A DNA stretch of 64,000 nt from an uncultured Gemmatimonadales bacterium (GCA_947259315.1 CAMYLR010000008.1:32781-96780), one strand, 5' to 3'; positions 36,536 to 44,899 are shown, counted from the first letter of the stretch. The notes: generated by a model from the sequence alone, not told the origin. Made by a program: numbers and translations.

Positions 36536-37284
36536 TTCTTGAATCCCTCGCCTACGAAGACGTTGATATCGCCGAACCGCTCGGCCTGCCGCAACCGAAT
36601 CTCGCCCTCGCGAGCCATCTCCAGCAGAGCTACAAAGGTCACGATCCAATGGGAGCGGGGTTCACCCACCACGAATAGCTCGCGGAAAGAACTCCGACCA
36701 TCTCGCTTCAATCGACTGCGAATGAAATCGACCTTCTCCTCGATCGTGACCGCGAGCGGCTCCAGATGGTGGACCCGATCCCGGGCTGCTTGCTCCATAA
36801 CGTCGGCAAAAGCCCGCAATAGATCGCCGAGTGTGGCCCGATTGGCGGGTTCCTCCTCGGCTCTCGCTTCGTCCTCCGCCAGCCACTCCCGGTATCCTCT
36901 GCTGAACAACAGTCGACGCGACGATTCATGGTCCCGGAGGTGTTCGGCGATCTCCTTGAACTGCTGGTACTCGATGATCTTCAGCACCAGCTCTCGCCGC
37001 GGATCCTCCAGCTCCTCGTCGTCCAAATCCGGCTGCGGGAGCAGCATCTGAGCCTTTATCCGCATCAACGTCGCTGCCATCAACAAGAACTCGCCGGCAC
37101 TCTCGAGTTTTTCACGCGTCATCGCCTCGACGTATTCGAGAAACTGCTCGGTGATCAGCGCTATCGGTATGTCATAGATGTCCACCTCGTTCTTCTTGAC
37201 GAGGTAGACCAAGAGGTCGAGTGGGCCCTCGAAGTCGAGGGTCTCGAGCTTTACGCTGTGACCGGTCGATTCGACGTCTGCCAT
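36532..37284 (-). CDS. scpA: Segregation and condensation protein A (SMC kleisin)
   Basis: This 250-residue kleisin has the ScpA N terminus LETLDFEGPLDLLVYLVKKNEVDIYDIPIALI, which contacts the SMC neck, an acidic linker with EDEARAEEEPAN, and a C-terminal winged helix (FRELFVVGEPRSHWIVTFVALLEMAREGEI). It bridges SMC heads and binds ScpB. The ATG at 37284 lies inside the end of trpS, giving a 34-base overlap, longer than other overlaps here; no later start codon is available in its first 20 codons. Confidence 0.93.
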   Translation of the reverse strand: MADVESTGHSVKLETLDFEGPLDLLVYLVKKNEVDIYDIPIALITEQFLEYVEAMTREKLESAGEFLLMAATLMRIKAQMLLPQPDLDDEELEDPRRELVLKIIEYQQFKEIAEHLRDHESSRRLLFSRGYREWLAEDEARAEEEPANRATLGDLLRAFADVMEQAARDRVHHLEPLAVTIEEKVDFIRSRLKRDGRSSFRELFVVGEPRSHWIVTFVALLEMAREGEIRLRQAERFGDINVFVGEGFKK

Positions 37285-38282
37285 AGGCCGATCGCCTCAC
37301 GTACTTCGCGCATCGTTTCTCGGGCCACCTTCTGAGCTGCCTCACGTCCAGTGGCGAGTATTTCGGCCAGCTGATTCGGGTCGGATCGCAACTCAGCCGC
37401 TCGCTCCCGCATCGGTGCAAACGTCTCGCTCAACACATCAGCCATTAGCATCTTGTCTTCGTAACAGCCGATCTCGGCGCTTCGGCACTGTTGTTCGACC
37501 CGATCGATCGTGGTCGAATCGGAAAAGTACCCGTGCCACGCGAACACGTTACACACCTCGGGCCGACCAGGGTCCTCGCGACGTTTGCGTTGTGGGTCGG
37601 TAAACGCAGTCGCCATCCGCTCCCGGATCTGCTCCGGCGATTCGAGTATCCCGATGTGGTTTCCCTTGGTCTTGGACATCTTGCTCTGGCCGTCGAGACC
37701 CAGCACCCGCGGGGTCTCGGTCAGCAGAACCTGAGGTTCCGGAAATGTCTCGCCGAATGCGTTGTTGAAACGCCGGGCCAACATGCGGGCCAGCTCGAGG
37801 TGCTGCGACTGGTCCTCCCCGACCGGAACACGATCGGCCTTGTAGAGCAAAATGTCTGCCGACTGGAGCACGGGGTACATGAGGAGCCCGGCGTTGACCG
37901 CTTCTCCGCCGCCGGCAGTCTTGTCCTTGAACTGGGTCATTCTTTGCAGCTGTCCAAGCGGTGCGAGCGATGTCAGGATCCAAGCCAACTCGGTGTGCTC
38001 GGGAACTTCAGACTGGATGAACATGTGACTCTTGTCAGGATCCAGACCGGCGGCGATCAGTGAAACCAACATGTCCTCGGTCAGCTTCCGGAGTTCCCGG
38101 GGATCGAACGGACTGGCGATAGCATGGTAGTCTACGATCGGGTAGAAGCACTCGTACTCGTCCTGCAACCGGACCCAGTTCCGAACCGCACCCAGGTAGT
38201 TCCCGATGTGCAGCTCGCCTGTCGGCTGGATGCCGCTGAGGACGCGGGGCTTTACCGCCGCGGGTTCACTCGACGTACTCAC
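37251..38282 (-). CDS. trpS: Tryptophanyl-tRNA synthetase
   Basis: From GTG 38282, overlapping the M50 protease stop as GTGA, it is 343 residues; the frame is open further upstream but that part is antisense-like shadow of the protease. It shows the class I HIGH variant PTGELHIGNYLGA near residue 22, VDYHAIASPFD, the tryptophan-binding QSADILLYKADRVPVGEDQSQHLEL, and KMSKTKGN. It charges tRNA-Trp. Length is normal for bacterial TrpRS. Confidence 0.96.
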   Translation of the reverse strand: MSTSSEPAAVKPRVLSGIQPTGELHIGNYLGAVRNWVRLQDEYECFYPIVDYHAIASPFDPRELRKLTEDMLVSLIAAGLDPDKSHMFIQSEVPEHTELAWILTSLAPLGQLQRMTQFKDKTAGGGEAVNAGLLMYPVLQSADILLYKADRVPVGEDQSQHLELARMLARRFNNAFGETFPEPQVLLTETPRVLGLDGQSKMSKTKGNHIGILESPEQIRERMATAFTDPQRKRREDPGRPEVCNVFAWHGYFSDSTTIDRVEQQCRSAEIGCYEDKMLMADVLSETFAPMRERAAELRSDPNQLAEILATGREAAQKVARETMREVREAIGLWQTSNRPVTA

Positions 38283-38920
38283 CCGATCCCCAGCGCGAGG
38301 CGCACCATCGTCCAGGTCCATATGCGGGTCACGCCAAACACGACGCCCCCAACCGGTGTGAACACAAGAAGCAGCAGGACGATGATCAAGCCGTAACGAC
38401 CCGTTGACTGATACGAATAGGCCATCGGACGCGGCAGGAAGTTGGCTACCACGTGCGAGCCGTCCAGCGGGGGCACAGGCAGCATATTGAACACCGCCAG
38501 GATGAAATTGATGAAGATCCCGTACTCGCAAAGCAACTGAATCCCCGGCGATATAGCCCCGCCAGAGATAACCCGAGTGACAAACAGAGCGGCAGCAAAC
38601 GCGAATGCCAGCAGGATGTTCGACGCCGGACCCGCCAACGATACGGTAATATCTCCCCACTTGCGGTCGCGGAAGTTCTCCAGCGTGACCGGTACCGGCT
38701 TGGCCCAACCAAACAGTATGCTCGAGCCACTCAATAACAGGAACAGCGGCACCAGAATCGAGCCAAAGAGGTCGATGTGTGGGACCGGGTTTAGGGTCAG
38801 CCGCCCGAGCATCCGTGCCGTGGGATCCCCCCACCACTCAGCCACGTACCCGTGAGCGTACTCATGCACGATCACCGAAAAGAGCAGAACCGGCAGCAGG
38901 AAAACAAGCGATTCGTTCAT
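38279..38920 (-). CDS. Site-2 protease family zinc metalloprotease (M50)
   Basis: This 213-residue integral membrane protease has the zinc motif H19-E20-XX-H23 in the first helix (FSVIVHEYAHGYVAEWWGDPTA) and the third ligand D153 in NMLPVPPLDGSH. Four to five hydrophobic segments are visible. It lacks a PDZ domain, so it belongs to the short M50 group rather than RseP. Substrates are unknown. It heads the long minus-strand gene run and diverges from rpsT. Confidence 0.85.
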   Translation of the reverse strand: MNESLVFLLPVLLFSVIVHEYAHGYVAEWWGDPTARMLGRLTLNPVPHIDLFGSILVPLFLLLSGSSILFGWAKPVPVTLENFRDRKWGDITVSLAGPASNILLAFAFAAALFVTRVISGGAISPGIQLLCEYGIFINFILAVFNMLPVPPLDGSHVVANFLPRPMAYSYQSTGRYGLIIVLLLLVFTPVGGVVFGVTRIWTWTMVRLALGIG

Positions 38921-39114
38921 GACATCGGAGAGTTAAGGTGTGATGGGCCCAGAGAGTCGCACGCGCGCGGCAACTGCGAGTACCTTAACCTATGCTTGCT
39001 TGGAGCGAGGTGTCAAAACGGCTGGCCAGGGTCCCGTTGCCGAACCGTCCACGGCGGTCTATCTTGCTGACCCACTTTGGATTACGTTTTCAAATATTAT
39101 TTCTGCGAGGAACC
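38921..39114. promoter_or_regulatory. Divergent intergenic region between the M50 protease and rpsT, with a candidate rpsT promoter
   Basis: On the plus strand, TTGCCG (39037-39042) and TATCTT (39060-39065) are 17 bases apart, giving a start near 39072 and a ~43-base rpsT leader. An inverted repeat, GTTAAGGT (38932-38939) and ACCTTAAC (38982-38989), sits near the protease start and may be regulatory for it. No coding frame is supported here. Confidence 0.4.
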
Positions 39115-39375
39115 ATGCCGAACGTGAAGTCTGCCGCCAAACGCGCCCGTACAAACGACCGGCGTCGCCTGCAAAACCGCGATGCCCGCTCGCGTCTTCG
39201 TACCGCCATCAAGAAGGTCCGTCAGGCCGGCTCGAGCGAAGACGCCAGGTCGGCTCTTCGAGATGCGGAGAGCCTGCTCGACCGCTTGACCGGTCGGGGA
39301 ATCATCCACAAGAACGCCGCCGCCCGGCACAAATCTCGTCTAAGCGCGCACGTAGCCAAGCTCGAAGCGCGCTAG
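39115..39375 (+). CDS. rpsT: 30S ribosomal protein S20
   Basis: This 86-residue, lysine/arginine-rich helical protein begins with the S20 signature PNVKSAAKRARTNDRRRLQNRDARSRLRT and ends with GIIHKNAAARHKSRLSAHVAKLEA. It binds 16S rRNA helices early in 30S assembly. GAGG lies six bases before the ATG at 39115. It is one of only three plus-strand genes here and overlaps the convergent aldolase stop by CTAG. Confidence 0.96.
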   Translation: MPNVKSAAKRARTNDRRRLQNRDARSRLRTAIKKVRQAGSSEDARSALRDAESLLDRLTGRGIIHKNAAARHKSRLSAHVAKLEAR

Positions 39376-40169
39376 CGATCCCCTTCGCCGTTGAGCGTGT
39401 CGCGCACGATCTCGGCGATTCCACGTCGTACCTCAGCGCTCCCCGAGGCGAGCCCACCAGGGTAATCACGCTCGGCCAAAGGCTCGATATCGGTGACTGC
39501 ACAACCCGGATTTTGAACCCCCGAGCCATATGCATCCAGCGTCATCAGCTGGTCGACCTCCTGGCGCGACAATCGATTGACGTTCCCGAGCAGGTGCGCG
39601 ACCAATAGTGATCGCGCCGCCTGTTCGAGAGACTCCATGACGTTGATCGAAACCGCCAACGAACTCCCGTAGGCAACCGCCCCGTGGTTGGCGAGCAGAA
39701 GCGCGTCGTGGGCTCTGACGTACGGTGCCAGCTGTTCCGCCAGCTCATCGGTGGACGGTGTCCCGTACGGGACGATCGGTACCCAACCCAGTGTGGCGAT
39801 GATCTCCGGAATAACGCACTCGTTGAGGGATTGACCCGCAATGGCAAAACCGGTCGCGATGGGTGGATGGGCGTGGACGATCGCTGCAACGTCACTACGC
39901 AGTTCGTAGATCTTCAGATGCATCTTCAACTCACTCGATGGTCGACCGGTCCCCGCTAACCGCTGGCCGGCCATGTCGGTAACCACCAGCGACTCGGGTG
40001 CGAGAAACCCCTTGCTGACCCCGGACGGGGTGGCTAGCACCCTCGCCTTGTCTAACCGGACTGATATGTTGCCCTCCGCACCGCCCACTAATCCGCGCCC
40101 ATACAGCCGACGTCCAACCTCGACCATCTCGGCTCGCGTCCGTTCCAGGGTCTCGGCTGGATTCGCCAT
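39372..40169 (-). CDS. Class II aldolase/adducin family protein
   Basis: This 265-residue protein has GLVGGAEGNISVRL (28-41), the substrate-site TPSGVSKG, the zinc histidines in IVHAHPPIATGFA (about 98-110), and LLANHGAVAYG. The family includes fuculose-1-phosphate aldolase, ribulose-phosphate epimerases and related lyases; the exact substrate cannot be read off. The ATG shares its first base with the rtcB stop (TAATG). Confidence 0.85.
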   Translation of the reverse strand: MANPAETLERTRAEMVEVGRRLYGRGLVGGAEGNISVRLDKARVLATPSGVSKGFLAPESLVVTDMAGQRLAGTGRPSSELKMHLKIYELRSDVAAIVHAHPPIATGFAIAGQSLNECVIPEIIATLGWVPIVPYGTPSTDELAEQLAPYVRAHDALLLANHGAVAYGSSLAVSINVMESLEQAARSLLVAHLLGNVNRLSRQEVDQLMTLDAYGSGVQNPGCAVTDIEPLAERDYPGGLASGSAEVRRGIAEIVRDTLNGEGDR

Positions 40170-41617
40170 TATCCCTTTACAACCCCAATCGGCTTGAGCT
40201 CAGCCACGCGGCGGCTCACTCCAGCCGCCTCCATCACCTCGACCACGTCCGCAACGTCCTTATACGCATGCGGCATCTCCTCAGCCACCGTTCGCATGCC
40301 CGTCGCCCTGACCACGACCCCCTTGGCCTCCATTTCCCCGATCAAATCACGTCCACGAGAGCGTTTCTTGGACTGTGTACGACTCATCTTACGACCGGCG
40401 CCATGACACGTGGAGCCGAAGGTCTTCTCCATCGCACCGGCCGCCCCCGCACAGACGTAGGAGTAGTTACCCATGCTACCCGGTACCAACACGGGTTGCC
40501 CAACGTCGCGGTACGCTGGCGGTACCTCTGCATGTCCTGCTGGGAACGCTCGCGTTGCGCCTTTCCGGTGAACGCACACTGACATTCTCCGTCCATCGAG
40601 CTCGTGCTCCTCGATCTTGGCGATGTTGTGACAGACATCGTAGACGAGCCGCATGCCCAGCCTAGCCGCGGGAAGGCGAAAGATCTCTTGAAAAGCTTCG
40701 CGGACCTTGTGCAACATGACCTGTCGGTTGCACCAAGCGTAGTTGGCCGCACACCTCATGGCGCCCAAATAAGAGCGACCGTCGGGTGAGTCGAGCGGCG
40801 CTGCAGCGAGCTGAACATCGGGCAGCCGATAGCCGAAGTCCGCGAGCCGGGGCCGAATTCTCTTGAGTGAGTCATCACAAACCTGATAGCCCAACCCCCG
40901 CGACCCGGAGTGGATCATTACCACGATTTGATCCGGAAACAGCCCATAGGCGTTAGCCAGGGTGGTGTCAAACAATCGAGCCACCCGCTGCACCTCGAGA
41001 AAGTGGTTGCCGGATCCCAGCGTGCCAACCTGCCCGAGCCCGCGCTTCTTGGCACGATCAGAGACGCAGTCGGGATCGGCGCCGCCCAGACGACCTCCGG
41101 CCTCTGTGTGTTCGAGATCGAGCGTGTCTCCATAACCCTGCTCGATGGCCCACCGGGATCCGTTCACGAGCACGTTTTCCAGGTCGCCCCGAGATAGCTT
41201 GCGGATAGCACCCGATGCTCCAACGCCACTGGGCACGAGTTGATACAACCGATCGATGAGCGATCGACGCACCGTGTCATCGAGATCAGCGAACACCAGA
41301 TCGCTGCGCGCCAAACGAACGCCGCAATTGATGTCGTATCCCACACCACCGGGTGAAATGGCACCACTTCGCGCGTCGGTGGCGGCGACACCACCGATCG
41401 GAAATCCGTAGCCCCAGTGGATATCGGGCATCGCCAGCGACCACCCGACGACACCCGGCAGGCAGGCGACATTGCGGACCTGCTCGAGGCTATGATCGGT
41501 CCGAATCGCGGCCATGAGCTCTTCGGATGCGAATATTCGTCCCGGTACATGCATCTCACCGGTCTTTGGGATCTCCCAGAGATAGGGTTCGATCTTTTTG
41601 ACTTCGATTTCGTTCAT
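40169..41617 (-). CDS. rtcB: RNA ligase RtcB (3'-phosphate/5'-hydroxyl)
   Basis: This 482-residue enzyme joins RNA ends with 2',3'-cyclic phosphate or 3'-phosphate to 5'-OH, using GTP and manganese. Motifs are GGVGYDINCGVRL (metal cysteine), GTLGSGNHFLEVQ, MIHSGSRGLGYQV, VPGSMGNYSYVC and the guanylylated histidine region CHGAGRKMSR. No intein interrupts it. The archease cofactor gene lies 17 bases upstream in the same direction. Confidence 0.96.
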   Translation of the reverse strand: MNEIEVKKIEPYLWEIPKTGEMHVPGRIFASEELMAAIRTDHSLEQVRNVACLPGVVGWSLAMPDIHWGYGFPIGGVAATDARSGAISPGGVGYDINCGVRLARSDLVFADLDDTVRRSLIDRLYQLVPSGVGASGAIRKLSRGDLENVLVNGSRWAIEQGYGDTLDLEHTEAGGRLGGADPDCVSDRAKKRGLGQVGTLGSGNHFLEVQRVARLFDTTLANAYGLFPDQIVVMIHSGSRGLGYQVCDDSLKRIRPRLADFGYRLPDVQLAAAPLDSPDGRSYLGAMRCAANYAWCNRQVMLHKVREAFQEIFRLPAARLGMRLVYDVCHNIAKIEEHELDGRRMSVCVHRKGATRAFPAGHAEVPPAYRDVGQPVLVPGSMGNYSYVCAGAAGAMEKTFGSTCHGAGRKMSRTQSKKRSRGRDLIGEMEAKGVVVRATGMRTVAEEMPHAYKDVADVVEVMEAAGVSRRVAELKPIGVVKG

Positions 41618-41634
41618 GCGGTTAGAAATTGGCG

Positions 41635-42072
41635 CTACACGTCGAAAATGACCCGTGCCCTCCAGAGCACGTTCCCAGCAGTCTCCTTGTGGTCAAAGGC
41701 GAGTTGATGATACGTCACGGCTTTGAGTTCACTCGCCTCGGCTAAACGCTCGGCCGACACCGAGACTCCCTTCACCAACCCGACGCACCCCTCGGGATCG
41801 ACCGCGGAGACTTGGGACTCGAGCGCCACGAAGCTCTCTTCCTCGAGCAGTCGATAGAGTTCCTCACACCACGCTTTGAGCAAATCCGGGTAGCCGTCAG
41901 CGGTCACCACGACCGCGCGCTCTGCATCGGATACGAGATCTGAGGTGTCGGCCATCAGCAGGCAGGTCAGACCGCGCTGGGCAGCCTCCAGCACCTCGGC
42001 CGGAGACTCTCCCTCCAAGTCGAGGCCGACGTCAGCCGTGTGGTCGATCTCGACGAACTTGCCGGGTGTCAC
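41635..42072 (-). CDS. Archease, RtcB activator
   Basis: This 145-residue protein has the archease signature FVEIDHTADVGLDLEGESPAEVLEAAQRGL and the C-terminal LKAVTYHQLAFD and ARVIFDV, with acidic residues that bind calcium/metal. Archease speeds RtcB guanylylation and multiple turnover. GTG start at 42072. The pairing with rtcB is common. Confidence 0.93.
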   Translation of the reverse strand: MTPGKFVEIDHTADVGLDLEGESPAEVLEAAQRGLTCLLMADTSDLVSDAERAVVVTADGYPDLLKAWCEELYRLLEEESFVALESQVSAVDPEGCVGLVKGVSVSAERLAEASELKAVTYHQLAFDHKETAGNVLWRARVIFDV

Positions 42073-42140
42073 ACTGGCATGTTAGGGGTGGAAACGGTCG
42101 GCAGCAACCGCGATGTGGTGTGGGGCACGTAGTCTAGCGA

Positions 42141-43184
42141 TTAGACGATTCGCAGCTTCTCGCCATGGCCAGGGGGATCTTCGTGATCACCCAGATGCAG
42201 CGATTCGAGATTGGCACCCAACGACCGGTAGCAACGCCGGGCTTCGCGCCACGCCTCGAGTGCTTCTTGGCTTCTGTCCTGCCCAATTAGAAGCTCTCCC
42301 AACTCCGCCCAAGCCTCGGCTTCACAGTTTGGCGCGCGACCATCGGCGCACATCTCGAGGGCCCGTTTCAGGCTTTTCTCGGCTTCGGCGAACTCTCCCA
42401 TTCGACCAGCGATCGACCCTAGCACGAACACCGTCTCGGCCTCGAGCGAGTTGCTGCTAAACCACTCGCAAAAGGATTGCACTGTCTTAGCCAACGTGTG
42501 GGCGCGAATCAAATCCCCTTGATCGAGCGCCAACCGGGCGCGATTCAGCATGACTTTCGCCCCCAGGTAGAGATCGAGGCGCCGTTTGCACTTGTCCACT
42601 GCGCGATCGAATAGCGCGTCCGCCTCATCGATCCGCCCCAGACCCGCCAACACGGTCCCCATGTTGCTGAGCAATCGCGGTCCGCAATTGTCGTAGTCCA
42701 ACTCCTCAAAACGGGATAGCGCCCAATCGAGCGACTCCGTTGCGCGCTGACGATCTCCAAGTGCCGTCCACAGCAGACCCTCGTTGGTTTCGATCTCGAC
42801 CAGCAAACGCTCGTCACCAATCGTTCCCGCATGCTCCCTGGCGACACCGTAGCGCCGGCTCGCTTCGTGCCAGTTGCCGCGCTCGTACTCGATCACCCCG
42901 AGCAGATTCTCGGCCTCGGCCAACAGCCGCTCATCGCCGAGGTTCGCCGCCACGTCTCGACTCGCGAGAACGTCCTCGACAGCTCGATCCCACTGACCGA
43001 GTCGCATCCGAATCTCGGCCGCCTCACGCCAAGCATTGGAGCACGTTTGTTCGCAATCCGGCACTTTGGCTGCCATCTCGGCGGCGGCGGTAAACTCTGA
43101 CAGCGCCTCGTTCAGCCGCCGACGACTGATCGCCGCGCGCGCCCTTTCCATCGCTTGAGTGGCTGCATCTCGTGTGGGTACCAT
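42141..43184 (-). CDS. Cytoplasmic TPR-repeat protein
   Basis: The 347-residue protein has about seven TPR units: ALSEFTAAAEMAAKV, WDRAVEDVLASRDVAANLGDERLLAEAENLLGVIEYERGNWHEASRRYGVAREHAGTIGDERLL, DRQRATESLDWALSRFEEL and further copies to FAEAEKSLKRAL and SQEALEAWREARRCYRSLG. There is no signal peptide or extra domain. Such arrays resemble those in LuxR/MalT-type regulators or sigma-54 activators but here stand alone. Partners are unknown. The ATG follows an operator-like palindrome pair. Confidence 0.7.
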   Translation of the reverse strand: MVPTRDAATQAMERARAAISRRRLNEALSEFTAAAEMAAKVPDCEQTCSNAWREAAEIRMRLGQWDRAVEDVLASRDVAANLGDERLLAEAENLLGVIEYERGNWHEASRRYGVAREHAGTIGDERLLVEIETNEGLLWTALGDRQRATESLDWALSRFEELDYDNCGPRLLSNMGTVLAGLGRIDEADALFDRAVDKCKRRLDLYLGAKVMLNRARLALDQGDLIRAHTLAKTVQSFCEWFSSNSLEAETVFVLGSIAGRMGEFAEAEKSLKRALEMCADGRAPNCEAEAWAELGELLIGQDRSQEALEAWREARRCYRSLGANLESLHLGDHEDPPGHGEKLRIV

Positions 43185-43200
43185 GTGAAGCCTTCATCCG

Positions 43201-43226
43201 TTGACCGGGGGTCAAAGGGGGTACCC
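43201..43226. promoter_or_regulatory. Two adjacent palindromes before the TPR gene
   Basis: TTGACC-GGG-GGTCAA (43201-43215) is a perfect six-base inverted repeat, and GGGTACCC (43219-43226) is an eight-base palindrome four bases further. They lie 17-42 bases upstream of the TPR-gene ATG, where an operator would block transcription or translation. Confidence 0.4.
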
Positions 43227-43249
43227 GGGAAACGTCGCAACCCTTGTGC

Positions 43250-43280
43250 CAGCCTCTCTCGAAAACGCGCTAAGAGGCTG
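43250..43280. repeat. Stem-loop between the Fis-type regulator and the TPR gene
   Basis: CAGCCTCT (43250-43257) and AGAGGCTG (43273-43280) form a perfect eight-base stem with a 15-base loop in the 210-base gap. No T-run follows on the minus strand, so a classical terminator is uncertain. Apart from this and the palindromes, the gap holds nothing recognisable. Confidence 0.4.
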
Positions 43281-43394
43281 ATCCGTAGCAGTATAACTGA
43301 AGCAGATCAAGCATCGATTGAGATGCCGGCACGCAGGGTGTGCTGGATTGTGCCGGGACGAGACGTGCTGGCCCGGCTCACCGCGTCAGGGACG

Positions 43395-43982
43395 TCAGGA
43401 GCGGCGGAGATCGTACTTCTCGATCTTCCGCTTGAGACGTGGTCGGCTGATACCGAGTTCGCGCGCAGCGGCGGTGCGGTTCCAATCGTTTCTCTGGAGC
43501 GCGAAAGCGATAATGCGCTTCTCGTACTCATCAAATCGAAGACCACCGGGTGGAACGGCGACAGTGAAGCTATTGGTCTCACTCACTGATCTGGTCGCAT
43601 TGGACCACCCGGTATGCAGATCGTCGATCGCGGCGGTCAGACGGCCACGATCATGCGGCAACGCGAAATAGTCCTTAGCCCCACCGGTGAGCGCTTGCAC
43701 CGCCGAATCGGCGGTCGGTTGCCGGGTAACCGCGAGCACCGCTGGTTGTGGTGTTCTGCCAACGATATCTGCGAGTATCTGGCCCGAGTACTCACCGACA
43801 AAGTCGAGGTCTAGGACTACCAGATCAACCTCCGGGGGGAGCGAACCACTGCCTCCCGCCTTGTGAAACACGCATTGGAGATTTGGCGCTCGGGGCACCA
43901 GCTCAGCGTACTCGGTCGCTGCGCCGTAGACCGCAACGCGGTAGGGCGGTGGAACGCTGTTGCTCAGCTCACCCCGAGCCAC
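43395..43982 (-). CDS. Receiver-like + Fis-type HTH transcriptional regulator
   Basis: The 195-residue protein has a receiver-like domain (about 14-122) with D58/D60 in VVLDLD and T86, but the usual KP is LP (GAKDYFALPHD, 101-111), so the lysine is absent. A linker leads to a Fis-type helix-turn-helix (150-192: RTAAARELGISRPRLKRKIEKYDL). There is no AAA+ domain, so it resembles ActR/RegA-type regulators. No histidine kinase is adjacent. GTG start at 43982 overlaps the preceding small gene by 19 bases. Confidence 0.75.
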   Translation of the reverse strand: MARGELSNSVPPPYRVAVYGAATEYAELVPRAPNLQCVFHKAGGSGSLPPEVDLVVLDLDFVGEYSGQILADIVGRTPQPAVLAVTRQPTADSAVQALTGGAKDYFALPHDRGRLTAAIDDLHTGWSNATRSVSETNSFTVAVPPGGLRFDEYEKRIIAFALQRNDWNRTAAARELGISRPRLKRKIEKYDLRRS

Positions 43983-44206
43983 AACTGGGCATGAGCCTGA
44001 ACCTGACCGCCGATCGGCAGTGCCGGGTCCAGCACACGACGATCTACATCCGTCTCCAGCCTGACTGCGGCAGATTTCGGCAGATCGTGCGCCAGGTAAA
44101 AGGCTACGCGCCTAGCAACATCGCCGGCGGATAGGTCGTGATCGACAACATCGGAGATTGCACGCTCGCCAAATCGAACCACGAGCGGCAACGGTGGACG
44201 GCTCAC
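43964..44206 (-). CDS. Small hypothetical protein, 80 residues
   Basis: An 80-residue soluble protein (LPLVVRFGERAISDVVDHDL, then AHDLPKSAAVRLETDVDRRVLDP). It starts by a four-base overlap with the YtxH-like gene and overlaps the regulator by 19 bases, so it appears to be translated as part of that set. There is no signal, membrane segment or motif I recognise. Predicted alternation of strands and one helix suggests a small alpha/beta fold. Function unknown. Confidence 0.5.
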   Translation of the reverse strand: MSRPPLPLVVRFGERAISDVVDHDLSAGDVARRVAFYLAHDLPKSAAVRLETDVDRRVLDPALPIGGQVQAHAQLWLGVS

Positions 44207-44445
44207 GCCGGCTTTTCGTCGACCAATGTCTCTGTTTCCGATTCGATGTCGGGTTCGGTTGCCGAGTACTGCTCGGTCCGCCGTTCATCGAGCTCAGATT
44301 CCAAGTTGTCGATCCGTTCCCCACCGAGCTCGAACAACTCACTGATCTTCTCGAGCACCAACTGGCGAGTTTCTCTGCCCGCCAGAGGGGCCACGAAGAT
44401 CCCGACCCCGACCCCAACAACGAACGCTTTCACTCTCGCAAACAT
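44203..44445 (-). CDS. YtxH-domain small membrane protein
   Basis: This 80-residue protein begins VKAFVVGVGVGIFVAPLAGRETRQ, matching YtxH proteins: one glycine-rich hydrophobic segment followed by APXXGXXXR. The rest is an acidic helix (ISELFELGGERIDNLESELDERR). YtxH proteins are linked to stress and envelope in Bacillus, with no known mechanism. GGAG precedes the ATG. It follows mscL. Confidence 0.75.
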   Translation of the reverse strand: MFARVKAFVVGVGVGIFVAPLAGRETRQLVLEKISELFELGGERIDNLESELDERRTEQYSATEPDIESETETLVDEKPA

Positions 44446-44476
44446 GACTGCTCCTTCAGTGCGCCGAGCTTCGGCG

Positions 44477-44899
44477 CTACGACCTGGTCTTCAATAAGTC
44501 GCGGATTTCACCCAGCAAGACCTCCTGCTTGGGCGGCTCCGCCGGTGCCTCTTCTTCCTTCTTCTTGGCCCGATTGACATTCCGGATCACGAGGAAGACC
44601 GAGAACGCGACGATGACAAACGTGATGATGTGGTTGACGAACATCCCCCAGTTGAGGGTTACCGCGCCCGCTTCGTGTGCCGCTTCGACGGTCGCGTAAG
44701 GCCCCGCCGGCGAGCCCTGGCTCAGGACTGCGAAGAAGTTGGCGAAATCGACCCCGCCAAGCGCCAATCCAATCGGCGGCATGAGCACGTCCGCGACCAA
44801 AGAGCCGATCACCGTCGCAAACGCCGCGCCGATGATGATACCAACCGCCATATCGAGCATGCTGCCCTTCATGGCGAACTCCTTAAACTCGTTTAGCAC
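44477..44899 (-). CDS. mscL: Large-conductance mechanosensitive channel MscL
   Basis: From GTG 44899, with GGAGGAC upstream, the protein is 140 residues; a frame open to 44968 runs into tRNA-Leu and is rejected. It has the MscL pore helix FAMKGSMLDMAVGIIIGAAFATVIGSLVADVLMPPIG, the second helix NHIITFVIVAFSVFLVIRNVNR, and a KKKEEEAPAEPPKQEVLLGEIRDLL C-terminal bundle. It opens under membrane tension to release solutes after osmotic downshock. Confidence 0.95.
   Translation of the reverse strand: MLNEFKEFAMKGSMLDMAVGIIIGAAFATVIGSLVADVLMPPIGLALGGVDFANFFAVLSQGSPAGPYATVEAAHEAGAVTLNWGMFVNHIITFVIVAFSVFLVIRNVNRAKKKEEEAPAEPPKQEVLLGEIRDLLKTRS

Noticed and set aside
38283-38837. Upstream extension of the trpS frame
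   Set aside because: It overlaps the M50 protease in another frame; family alignment begins right after GTG 38282.
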